IMG/VR virus record: IMGVR_UViG_3300006033_000130
Coordinates: 1-20,307 of that record
Strand: one strand, 5' to 3'
Length of the DNA: 20,307 nt
Source: a virus
Shown here: piece after piece, positions 1 through 6,779 of the stretch
Layout of the letters: every line of letters starts with the position of its first letter
How positions within the stretch are numbered: the stretch's first letter is position 1
Notes under the pieces: model-generated
What the model saw: the letters and a program-made list of their open reading frames with translations, nothing else
Database searches by the model: none
What the model was told of the DNA's origin: nothing
Position numbers and translations under genes: made by a program

Positions 1-2
1 CC

Positions 3-1106
3 CGCAAGCACAGCGATGAGCAGATCATGGAGCTGCGGCGTTCGATGCGCGAGTTCGGCTTCGTCAATCCGCTCCTGATCGACAAGGATAAAAGGATCAT
101 CGCCGGACATGGGCGCCTCGTTGCGGCGGTAGCCGAAGGAATGAGCGCGGTGCCGTGCATTTTCGTGGAGCACCTGACCGAGGCGCAGCGGCGCGCGTAT
201 ATGCTCGCGGACAACCGCCTTGCCGAGCATGCGACGTGGGATATCGGCCTGTTGAATGAGGAATTGAAGTTTCTGGACGACCTTGGCTTCGACGTGAGCA
301 TTACCGGATTTGACCTACCAGAGGACGAAACGGATGCGGTTGACGATGATTACGATCCGGTTGTGCCGGAGATAGCAAGAAGCAAGGTCGGGCAAATCTA
401 TCAGCTCGGCCGCCACCGGCTTATGTGCGGGGACAGTACGGAAGCGGAGCATGTTGCGCTACTCATGAACGGCGCGCAGGCGGACCTGCTGCTGACTGAC
501 CCGCCGTATAACGTCGATTACAAAGGCAAAACGAAAAAGCAGCTCACCATCGAAAACGACGCGCAGGCGGATGATGTGTTTTATACCTTCCTCGTAAAAG
601 CATTCACTAACGCGCAGTCGCATTTGAAGCCGGGCGCGGTGTTCTATATCTGGCACGCCGATTCCAACGGCTACATCTTCCGCGCTGCGGTGCAGGAAGC
701 CGGGCTTATCGTGCGCCAGTGCCTGATCTGGGTCAAGAACAGTATGGTGATGGGCCGACAGGACTACCAATGGAAGCACGAGCCCTGCCTCTATGGCTGG
801 AAGGAAGGGGCCGGGCACCTCTGGGCGAGCGACCGCAAGCAGACCACCGTGCTCGAGTTTGATCGTCCAACATGCAGCAAAGAACACCCGACGATGAAAC
901 CCATCCCGCTGTTTGATTATCAGATGAAGAACAACACCAAGGGCGGCGATCTCGTGGCGGATCTCTTCGGCGGCTCCGGCACGTCGATCATCGCCGCTGA
1001 GCAGAACGGCCGCGTGTGCTTCATGATGGAATTCGATCCGCGGTATGTGGACGTGATTATCGACCGGTGGGAGAAGTTCACCGGACAAACGGCGGTGCTG
1101 CTGTAA
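3..1106 (+). CDS. ParB-domain DNA adenine/cytosine-N methyltransferase (5' end outside window)
   Basis: This is a probable phage DNA-modification enzyme that transfers methyl from SAM to an exocyclic amino group in DNA. The first part is a ParB/Srx-like domain, with the AGHGR motif at about 102-116. It is followed by a beta-class MTase: DPPY catalytic motif at 498-509, an HPTMKP motif near 887-904, and the SAM-binding FGGSGTS motif at about 966-986. This order (catalytic motif first, FxGxG last) is typical of beta-class N6-adenine or N4-cytosine enzymes. The first ATG is at 27, but the frame is open to the window edge and the upstream codons read RKHSDEQI, which matches the usual start of this ParB domain. 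The gene therefore begins before the window. It lies directly upstream of the terminase, as often in prophages. It may protect packaged DNA from host restriction. The family is secure; the target site is unknown. Confidence 0.9.
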   Translation, partial: RKHSDEQIMELRRSMREFGFVNPLLIDKDKRIIAGHGRLVAAVAEGMSAVPCIFVEHLTEAQRRAYMLADNRLAEHATWDIGLLNEELKFLDDLGFDVSITGFDLPEDETDAVDDDYDPVVPEIARSKVGQIYQLGRHRLMCGDSTEAEHVALLMNGAQADLLLTDPPYNVDYKGKTKKQLTIENDAQADDVFYTFLVKAFTNAQSHLKPGAVFYIWHADSNGYIFRAAVQEAGLIVRQCLIWVKNSMVMGRQDYQWKHEPCLYGWKEGAGHLWASDRKQTTVLEFDRPTCSKEHPTMKPIPLFDYQMKNNTKGGDLVADLFGGSGTSIIAAEQNGRVCFMMEFDPRYVDVIIDRWEKFTGQTAVLL

Positions 1107-1135
1107 TGCGGTAAGGATGATTGGAGGCGCACCCA

Positions 1136-2713
1136 ATGGCGCAGAAAGGCAAGCAGGTCGTATGGGCGGAGAGCGACTATAAGAAGTTCGAAAGTCTCTG
1201 CGCGATACAGTGTACACAGCAGGAAATCTGCTCGATTATGGAGGATATTGACCACCGAACACTGGCGCGTTTGATCGCGGAACGGTACTTCGATGAGGAC
1301 GGCAATCCGCTCGACTATGCCAACGCTTATAAAAAGTACTCTGCAACTGGCAAAGCGAGCCTGCGGCGTTCGCAATTCAAGCTCGCGGAGAAGAACGCCA
1401 CCATGGCAATCTTCCTCGGCAAACAGTATCTTGGCCAGCGCGACGCTGCCGACCTTGATAACGCCAATCACGGCATGCCGATTATCCCTGACGCGGTGTG
1501 GCGCGAGATCATGAACCCCGCATACGGCGAACGGCTAACGGATGTGCGTCCCACGCAGATCTTCTTCGGCGGCTCTTCGAGCGGCAAATCGTATGGTATC
1601 CTCGGTCAGCGCACGGTGCGGGACATGCTCCTGGGTGAGCGCAATTACCTCGTGCTGCGAAAGACCGCGCGCACCATCCGCAACTCCTGCTATAACGAAA
1701 TCCGCAAATGCATCACGCGCATGGAGCTCGCGGATCAGTTCGACATCAGCAAGACGGACATGGTCATCACCCACAAGGCCAGCCGCAGACAGATACTCTT
1801 CGCCGGTCTGGATGACGTAGAAAAGATGAAATCCGTCACGCCGGAATGTGGCGTGGTCACCGATATAATGGTCGAGGAAGCAACAGAGATCGACTATCCC
1901 GACTATAAGCAGCTGCTCAAGCGTCTGCGCGGCGGCGACGACACTCCAAAACGCATGATCCTGCTCTTTAACCCCGTTTTACAGGATCACTGGATTTACA
2001 GGGAGTTCTTCGCAGGTAAATTTGACGAGGTGAAGGGCGAGTATTATGACGATAACCTTCTCATCCTGCGCACAACATATAAAGACAATCGTTTCCTGAC
2101 GAAAGAGGATATCGAACGCCTCGAGAACGAATCGGATAAATACTATTACGACGTATACACGCTCGGCCACTGGGGCGTGCTGGGCAGGCTGATCTTCACC
2201 AACTGGGAGATCAAGGACCTCACCGAACGCGCGCAGTCGGAAGCACGGCCGAAAAACGGTCTGGATTTCGGCTTCTTCCCCGATCCCAACGCCTTCGTGC
2301 GCTGCGGGCTGGATAAACGCAAGATGGAGGTCTATGTCTACCGCACTGAGGGTGCGAACTATCAGGACAACCGCGCGCTGGCGGATATGCTGCTGCCCAT
2401 CGTGAAACACGAGGTGGTCACCAGCGACAACGACATGCTGAACATTCAGGAGCTTAACAGCTTCGGCATCCGTGCGATTCCGGCACGAAAAGGGCCGAGC
2501 AGCGTAGAGTTCGGCATCAAATACCTTAAGCGCATGAAGCATATCTATATCGATCCTTCGTGCATCGATCTCGTCCGCGAGATGCGCATGTATAAGTACA
2601 AGGAGGATCGCGACGGCAACATTCTGCCGGAACCGGTCGATAAGGACAACCACTGGATCGACGCGCTGCGTTACGCACTCGAAGAAGCCATGCTTGAAAC
2701 GAAGGTAAGCTGA
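1136..2713 (+). CDS. Phage terminase large subunit (PBSX-like) with fused TerS-like N-terminus
   Basis: This is the ATPase-nuclease motor that cuts and packages phage DNA through the portal; 525 aa. Start: ATG 1136 follows GGAGG (1123-1127) at normal spacing. The in-frame TTG at 1121 lies at that ribosome site and is rejected. Residues about 1-105 resemble a small-terminase DNA-binding region, including the stretch SLRRSQFKLAEKN and then IFLGKQYLGQ (93-102). The ATPase follows: Walker A GGSSSGKS (145-152) and an acidic Walker B DIMVEEATE (243-251). The C-terminal RNase H-like nuclease has candidate acidic residues D377 (GLDFGF), D431 (SDND) and D509 (HWIDALRY). No separate terS gene lies between the methyltransferase and this gene, which fits a fusion. 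It ends 12 bases before the portal. The large-subunit call is firm; the TerS role of the N-terminus is inference. Confidence 0.93.
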   Translation: MAQKGKQVVWAESDYKKFESLCAIQCTQQEICSIMEDIDHRTLARLIAERYFDEDGNPLDYANAYKKYSATGKASLRRSQFKLAEKNATMAIFLGKQYLGQRDAADLDNANHGMPIIPDAVWREIMNPAYGERLTDVRPTQIFFGGSSSGKSYGILGQRTVRDMLLGERNYLVLRKTARTIRNSCYNEIRKCITRMELADQFDISKTDMVITHKASRRQILFAGLDDVEKMKSVTPECGVVTDIMVEEATEIDYPDYKQLLKRLRGGDDTPKRMILLFNPVLQDHWIYREFFAGKFDEVKGEYYDDNLLILRTTYKDNRFLTKEDIERLENESDKYYYDVYTLGHWGVLGRLIFTNWEIKDLTERAQSEARPKNGLDFGFFPDPNAFVRCGLDKRKMEVYVYRTEGANYQDNRALADMLLPIVKHEVVTSDNDMLNIQELNSFGIRAIPARKGPSSVEFGIKYLKRMKHIYIDPSCIDLVREMRMYKYKEDRDGNILPEPVDKDNHWIDALRYALEEAMLETKVS

Positions 2714-2725
2714 CGGAGGGGCTAT

Positions 2726-4282
2726 ATGATCATTACGCAAACGGAGCTGCAAAGCATGCGACTGGCGAAATCTGGCTCCATGTCCGAAGCAGAAATCCTA
2801 ACCGATCTCATTCGAGAGGATAAACAGAGCCCTTCCTACAAGATGGCCGAGGATGCCGAGCGGTATTACGACGGGCAGCATGATATCCGTAAGCACGACT
2901 TCCGCACGGAATTCATCGCGGAAACGCAGACGAACGACGACGGCGAGGAGATCGAGGTCTCGACTGCATTTACCAATCCAAACCGATCCAACGAGCGCAC
3001 CCCGAATCCATTCTTCTGGATTCATGTCATTCAAAAGGCGCAGTATGTGCTCGGCAAAGAACCGTCCATCAGCGTTGGCGAGGATGCCGCAAGCGGGGAT
3101 GCGTTCAGTGAAGCGCTAAGCCGCACCACCGATGCGGTGTTTATGAACCTACTGACCGAGTGGGCGACCGAGGCGGCCAAGGGCGGCAAGGCGTGGATCA
3201 AAGAGTATCGCGACCGCAACGGCCGCCTGCGGCAGGCGGTGATCTCCCGTAAAAACGGTATCCCCGTGTACGACACCGCGCACGATCAGGAATTGGTCGA
3301 GTTCATCTATCATTATCCCGTTGAGATGCGCATCGGACGCGATAAGCGCGTGACGCGTACATATGCCGAGTGGTGGACGCAGCAGGGTGTCACCTTCTGG
3401 TATGCCGATGGGGATGCGGTGTTTCAGCCTGATCCGGAGCGCGCGGGCGTGCAGCCGCACTTCCGCGCGACAACGTATGTCACCGGCAAGGATGGCGTGA
3501 CGCCGGTGGTAAAATCGAGTGTCGGCAAAACGTGGGAGCGGTTACCGTTCGTCGAGCTTTCCAACAACGAAAGCGGCACGAGCGACCTTGCCCGATACAA
3601 AGACCTCATCGACGCATATGACCTCGTGCAGTCCATGGGCACCAACAACGTGCTCGATTTCAATGAATTCTGGGCGGTGCTGCAGGGATTTGGCGGTGAC
3701 GTTGCCAATTCCGTGGTGCGAAAACTGCACATCAACCGCGCGGTGCATATCGCAGGACAGGGCGGCAATATCGAAATGAAGCAGCTGGATCTGAACATGA
3801 CAGGACGCATCGACTGGCTCAAACTCCTGCGCGACGCGATTCATGAGTTTGGCATGGCGGTAGACATCCGCAACGCCACGTTTGGCACCGCACCTTCCGG
3901 TGTTGCGCTCAAATTTCAATATACCCTGCTCGACCTCAAGGCGAACGCGCTGATTGCGCGGATGCGCATGGCGCTGGAAGATCATTTCTGGTTTATCACA
4001 CAGGAGATCAACAAGCAGGGCAATGTGAAATATGATCCAACAAGCATCGAGGTGACGTTCAATAAGAGTATGATCACCAACGATGTGGAGACCGTGAACA
4101 TGATCATAGCCTCGGCCGATCTGGTTCCGGAGCGCATCCTCATGGCGGCACACCCGCTCGTGGACGATCCCGATAAGGCCATGCAGGAGATGGAGAAACA
4201 GCGCAAAAAAACCGCTGCGGAAGCGCGCAAGAACATGGGCTCCTATGGTATGCCCGCTGAAGATGAGGATAATGCGAAGTGA
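2726..4282 (+). CDS. Portal protein, SPP1 gp6-like
   Basis: This is the dodecameric ring at one head vertex, the channel for DNA and the docking site for terminase and connectors; 518 aa, a usual length for the family. ATG 2726 has GGAGGG at 2715-2720. Features typical of SPP1 gp6-like portals are YYDGQHDI (47-54), a long helical N-terminal half with the FFWIHVIQKAQYVLG stretch (96-110), LPFVELSNNE at about residues 273-282, and the conserved segment after it containing LIDAYDLVQS. The C-terminus is charged and rich in Glu, Lys and Gln, suggesting a flexible tail. The stop overlaps the GTG start of the minor head gene by GTGA, which implies translational coupling. Confidence rests on gene order plus these motifs. 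Confidence 0.93.
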   Translation: MIITQTELQSMRLAKSGSMSEAEILTDLIREDKQSPSYKMAEDAERYYDGQHDIRKHDFRTEFIAETQTNDDGEEIEVSTAFTNPNRSNERTPNPFFWIHVIQKAQYVLGKEPSISVGEDAASGDAFSEALSRTTDAVFMNLLTEWATEAAKGGKAWIKEYRDRNGRLRQAVISRKNGIPVYDTAHDQELVEFIYHYPVEMRIGRDKRVTRTYAEWWTQQGVTFWYADGDAVFQPDPERAGVQPHFRATTYVTGKDGVTPVVKSSVGKTWERLPFVELSNNESGTSDLARYKDLIDAYDLVQSMGTNNVLDFNEFWAVLQGFGGDVANSVVRKLHINRAVHIAGQGGNIEMKQLDLNMTGRIDWLKLLRDAIHEFGMAVDIRNATFGTAPSGVALKFQYTLLDLKANALIARMRMALEDHFWFITQEINKQGNVKYDPTSIEVTFNKSMITNDVETVNMIIASADLVPERILMAAHPLVDDPDKAMQEMEKQRKKTAAEARKNMGSYGMPAEDEDNAK

Positions 4283-5535
4283 GCGATTATTGGGAGAAGC
4301 GTGCGCTCGAGCGAATGCTGCGCATTGAACTGATCGGCGACGACTATGCCGTGCGCATCTTCCGGCTCTACAAAGACGCATTCGACGAATTGAGCGCGGA
4401 GCTTTCCGCGCTCTTTGAACATTATGCCAAGCAAGGTGATTTGTCACCAATAGAAGCGGCGCGGTATCTGCGCGAGCCGCTGCCCCGCGCGCGGGCGGAT
4501 GCCCTTATGAAACTCATTTCTGAGGTCGACGATCCGGATGTGCGGCGAAAGCTGCTCGCCCGCACGAACAGTGCGCAGTACGGCGCTCGGATGAAACGCC
4601 TGCAGGCGATGCAGGAAAACATTCGCGCAGAGTGCGCAAAGGTTGCGGATCGCGAGATCGCAATCCATCAGGAAGCAGAGCGTAAGGTTGGTTCAGAGGC
4701 ATATTACCGCACGGTGTTCGATATGCAACAGGGCACCGGCGCTGCAATCCCGTTTTCACAGATCACCATTGAGGAGATCGACGCGGTGTTGTCCCAGCGT
4801 TGGGCGGGAGAAAATTACTCGGCACGCGTCTGGCAAAACGCGGATGAACTGGCGGAGAAGCTTGGCAAGATCGTTCGCGTCAACGTCGCCACAGGGCGGC
4901 CGTGGGAGCATTGTCTGCGTGAGCTGGAGTCATTCATGGCCTCGCCCGATCAGGGCGGCGTGTACGCCGCGGCGCGGCTGCTGCGTACGGAGACGATGTA
5001 TGTTTACAACGAAATGTCTGCCGAAGCGAGTAGCTCCATGGGCGCGAAACGGTATCGGTTCATCGCGGTGCTGGATTTGAAAACCTCCGGCATCTGCCGC
5101 CTGCACGATGGATTGAAAGACCCGGACACAGGCAAGTTTTACTCGTACGCAACGCGCAAAGCAGGCGTGAACTTCCCGCCGCTGCATCCCTGGTGTCGTT
5201 CCATCGAAGCGCCATTTATCGACAAAAGCACCCTCGCGGAGATCACGCGGCCCGCGAGAAATCCGATCACGGGCGAGATCATTCAGATACCGTCCGCGAT
5301 GACGTATCCGGAGTGGTATAAAAAGTATGTCGTGGGTGATCCGCAGGCGGTGCTAAACGAGCGGACAATCAAAAACACCGCGCCTGACCGCCGCCAGTGG
5401 CAGCGGTATCGCGAGGTGATCGAGGATGTCCCCAAGACGCTTGCGGAATTTCAGCGCATGAAATACACCAATGAAAAATGGTGGGAAGCACTGAAGTTGA
5501 AGTATCGCGATATCCGATCCCTCTATCCTTTCTGA
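4279..5535 (+). CDS. Minor head protein, Mu F / SPP1 gp7-like
   Basis: This is a head morphogenesis protein that binds the portal and is packaged in small copy number; 418 aa. It starts with GTG 4279 in a GTGA overlap with the portal stop; GAGG at 4265-4268 is the ribosome site. The first two thirds are mostly charged helix. The Mu F-like domain covers about 230-312: RTETMYVYNEM, then D266, C273 and H276 in the TSGIC...H stretch, an aromatic FYSYATR strand, and the signature PPLHPWCRS (300-308). The pattern of paired Cys/His in this domain suggests metal binding, a family expectation not proven here. The C-terminal 100 residues are family-variable. Only 89 bases separate its stop from a terminator, beyond which the late operon is interrupted by a reverse-strand gene. 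Confidence 0.92.
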   Translation: MSDYWEKRALERMLRIELIGDDYAVRIFRLYKDAFDELSAELSALFEHYAKQGDLSPIEAARYLREPLPRARADALMKLISEVDDPDVRRKLLARTNSAQYGARMKRLQAMQENIRAECAKVADREIAIHQEAERKVGSEAYYRTVFDMQQGTGAAIPFSQITIEEIDAVLSQRWAGENYSARVWQNADELAEKLGKIVRVNVATGRPWEHCLRELESFMASPDQGGVYAAARLLRTETMYVYNEMSAEASSSMGAKRYRFIAVLDLKTSGICRLHDGLKDPDTGKFYSYATRKAGVNFPPLHPWCRSIEAPFIDKSTLAEITRPARNPITGEIIQIPSAMTYPEWYKKYVVGDPQAVLNERTIKNTAPDRRQWQRYREVIEDVPKTLAEFQRMKYTNEKWWEALKLKYRDIRSLYPF

Positions 5536-5624
5536 TAACCCAGAGAAACACATGAAGATATATCCAGCGGACTAAGAAAGGTATAAGAATGGAATCCCGC
5601 AGACATACTACGAGCAAATAAGAA

Positions 5625-5652
5625 ACCGAGGTGCGAGACACTCGGTATTTTG
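5625..5652. terminator. Bidirectional intrinsic terminator between minor head gene and moron
   Basis: ACCGAG (5625-5630) pairs perfectly with CTCGGT (5641-5646). A bulged G and a further TG/CA pair can extend the stem. On the + strand ATTTTGTGTT follows; on the - strand TTTCTTATTT follows. It can therefore end both the minor-head transcript and the reverse-strand small gene that stops at 5659. Confidence 0.7.
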
Positions 5653-5658
5653 TGTTCC

Positions 5659-5913
5659 TCAATTATCAATTATATGGAGCGGGTTTGCATTGAGCCGTTC
5701 AATTTCTTCCTCGCTAAGTTCGACAACATCGACCTTGTAGATATGCAGTGGTTGTGGAAGTTCCTGCGAAAATCTAGTGTTCGCGATGTTTTCTACATAT
5801 TCATCTAATGGCAAGGAATATGTATGTGGCATGTACATCACCACTGGTTTTGATCCAAAGGGCTCACCGCCACCACCATTTGCAAGCCAGTATTTTAAAT
5901 AGGTCTTTTTCAC
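5659..5913 (-). CDS. Small accessory protein of unknown function (moron candidate)
   Basis: This 84-aa protein is read against the direction of the whole late operon. The start is GTG at 5913-5911, preceded 7 bases upstream by AGGAGG within AGGAGGTGATC, the best ribosome site in the window. The open frame continues upstream to 6057, but that part lacks such a site and overlaps the promoter region. I do not recognise the family. The sequence is soluble and mixed: a basic N-terminus (KKTYLKYW), a Gly-rich turn ANGGGGEPFG (11-20), a hydrophobic strand KPVVMYMP, then an acidic helix-prone tail VELSEEEIERLNA. No signal peptide or membrane segment is seen. The codons are AT-richer than those of its neighbours. 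With its own ribosome site, promoter candidate, operator-like repeat and terminator, it resembles a phage moron: a gene expressed separately, often for lysogenic fitness, superinfection exclusion or defence. Its actual function is unknown. Confidence 0.72.
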   Translation of the reverse strand: MKKTYLKYWLANGGGGEPFGSKPVVMYMPHTYSLPLDEYVENIANTRFSQELPQPLHIYKVDVVELSEEEIERLNANPLHIIDN

Positions 5914-5932
5914 AAGATCACCTCCTGCACTG

Positions 5933-5960
5933 AGTATAGCAGAATGCCGTGAAAACACAA
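5933..5960 (-). promoter_or_regulatory. Candidate sigma-A-type promoter of the reverse-strand small gene
   Basis: On the - strand, TTGTGT (5960-5955) and TATACT (5938-5933) are 16 bases apart. The -10 is one mismatch from consensus and the -35 is weak. Transcription would start just before the AGGAGG site, giving a very short leader. An alternative pair on the same strand is TTGATA with TATTGT, 16 bases apart and slightly upstream. Either way the inverted repeat at 5958-5978 overlaps the promoter. Confidence 0.45.
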
Positions 5961-5978
5961 CAATAAAGTGTATTGTTG
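5958..5978. promoter_or_regulatory. Operator-like perfect inverted repeat CAACAATA-5-TATTGTTG
   Basis: CAACAATA (5958-5965) and TATTGTTG (5971-5978) are exact inverted copies separated by AAGTG. The site overlaps the candidate -35 of the reverse-strand gene and lies upstream of its transcription start, so it is better explained as a protein-binding dyad than as an RNA hairpin. A dimeric helix-turn-helix repressor is the simplest binder; none is encoded in the window. Confidence 0.5.
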
Positions 5979-6006
5979 GCCTATCAACGAAGAATCGTAG
6001 TTCAAT

Positions 6007-6012
6007 TATAAT
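6007..6012 (+). promoter_or_regulatory. Isolated consensus -10 (TATAAT) facing the scaffold gene
   Basis: This is a perfect TATAAT on the + strand in the AT-rich gap. No good -35 lies 16-18 bases upstream and there is no TG extension. TTGGCC is present but 25 bases away. Any transcript would start near 6019 and meet the hairpin at 6048-6070 within about 60 bases. Weak evidence. Confidence 0.2.
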
Positions 6013-6047
6013 CGCAGGCTCATGTACTAGTATATTTTGCAACCTAG

Positions 6048-6077
6048 GGACGCTCATAAAACGAGCGTCCTTTTGTT
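6048..6077 (+). terminator. Intrinsic terminator upstream of the scaffold gene
   Basis: GGACGCTC (6048-6055) and GAGCGTCC (6063-6070) form a perfect 8-bp stem with loop ATAAAAC, followed directly by TTTTGTT. On the other strand no T run follows, so it acts on rightward transcripts only. It lies inside the late operon, about 100 bases before the scaffold start. Confidence 0.75.
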
Positions 6078-6179
6078 ATACCCAAAATCAGCCGACCATG
6101 CAGGCGCTTAAACGCATGGACACCCCGGCGCGGAGTGGCCGCGCGTTTATAAATCAAATCGCGGGTGGAAAGGAACACA
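6078..6179 (+). promoter_or_regulatory. Structured leader of the scaffold-capsid transcript
   Basis: This is a non-coding leader with two hairpins. The first is CCATGC (6096-6101) with GCATGG (6114-6119). The second is GCGCGG (6128-6133), loop AGTGG, and CCGCGC (6139-6144), followed by GTTTATAAAT. The second stem is short and very GC-rich; its T content downstream is weak for a terminator, so a processing, stability or translation-control role is as likely. No convincing promoter is seen on this strand. Confidence 0.35.
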
Positions 6180-6758
6180 ATGCCGGAATATCTCAAAAAG
6201 CTGTTTGGCGAAAAACCGCTGTCCTACGACGAATTCAAGTTAGTCTACGACGCGCAGGAGAGCGCAAAGGACGGAGTGAAGATCGCTAACCTGACAGACG
6301 GCGGCTATGTCAGCCTCCAGAAGTTCAGGGACAAGGAAACGGAGCTCAAGACCGCGACGGACACCCTCAAGGGCCTTCAGGATACCGTCAAAAAGTTTGA
6401 TGGCGTCGATCTGGATGCGCTGAAGAGCGCCGCAACAACCGGACAGAAAAAGTACGATGACGATCTTGCGGTATTCCGCAGGGACAGCGCGGTGAATTTA
6501 CTCCTCGCGCAGTCTGGCGCGCGGAACATCAAGGCGGCGAGCGCGCTGCTTGATCTATCCAAGGTGAAGGTCAAGGAGGACGGCAGCGTGGAGGGCGTGG
6601 ATATCGACGCTCTGAAGAAGTCCGATCCCTATCTCTTCGTCATCGAACAAACCCGGGAGGAAGGCGACGGCCACGCGGGAGCCGCCGACGCCGGAAAGGA
6701 CAAGCCCGCCACGCTCGAGGCCGAGATTCTGAGCGGGCTGTACGGCACCGCAAAATAA
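6180..6758 (+). CDS. Capsid scaffolding protein, phage GP20-like
   Basis: This is an internal scaffold that directs capsid assembly and leaves the prohead; 192 aa. The start is ATG 6180 with GGAAAGGA six bases upstream; the in-frame GTG at 6165 is rejected. The N-terminus MPEYLKKLFGEKPLSYDEF is the hallmark of the GP20 scaffold family. Residues about 45-105 are a coiled coil (KFRDKETELKTATDTLKGLQD onward). A family-typical helical region follows (NLLLAQSGARN, then ALLDLSKVKV), then SDPYLFVIE at 148-156. The C-terminus is acidic and low in complexity. It lies 21 bases upstream of the capsid gene, the usual position. No protease gene is seen near it. Confidence 0.9.
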   Translation: MPEYLKKLFGEKPLSYDEFKLVYDAQESAKDGVKIANLTDGGYVSLQKFRDKETELKTATDTLKGLQDTVKKFDGVDLDALKSAATTGQKKYDDDLAVFRRDSAVNLLLAQSGARNIKAASALLDLSKVKVKEDGSVEGVDIDALKKSDPYLFVIEQTREEGDGHAGAADAGKDKPATLEAEILSGLYGTAK

Positions 6759-6779
6759 CCAATATGGAGGTAAAACGCA

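Noticed and set aside
459-1217. Long reverse open frame (252 codons) opposite the methyltransferase
   Set aside because: It is antisense to clear methyltransferase motifs, has unusual residue content (many His and Arg) and no ribosome site. It is a by-product of GC-rich codon use.
3542-4450. Long reverse open frame (302 codons) opposite portal and minor head genes
   Set aside because: It spans the boundary of two well-supported forward genes and reads as their mirror, with no recognisable domain.
5551-5613. Mini open frames MKIYPAD and MESRRHTTSK after the minor head gene
   Set aside because: They are seven and ten codons only; ribosome sites are poor and nothing supports translation.
5914-6057. 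Upstream extension of the moron reading frame
   Set aside because: The frame is open, but the excellent AGGAGG site, promoter candidate and dyad all lie inside this part and point to the GTG at 5913 as the real start.
6098-6289. 63-codon forward frame crossing the scaffold start
   Set aside because: It overlaps the scaffold gene in another frame, covers the leader hairpins and lacks a ribosome site.
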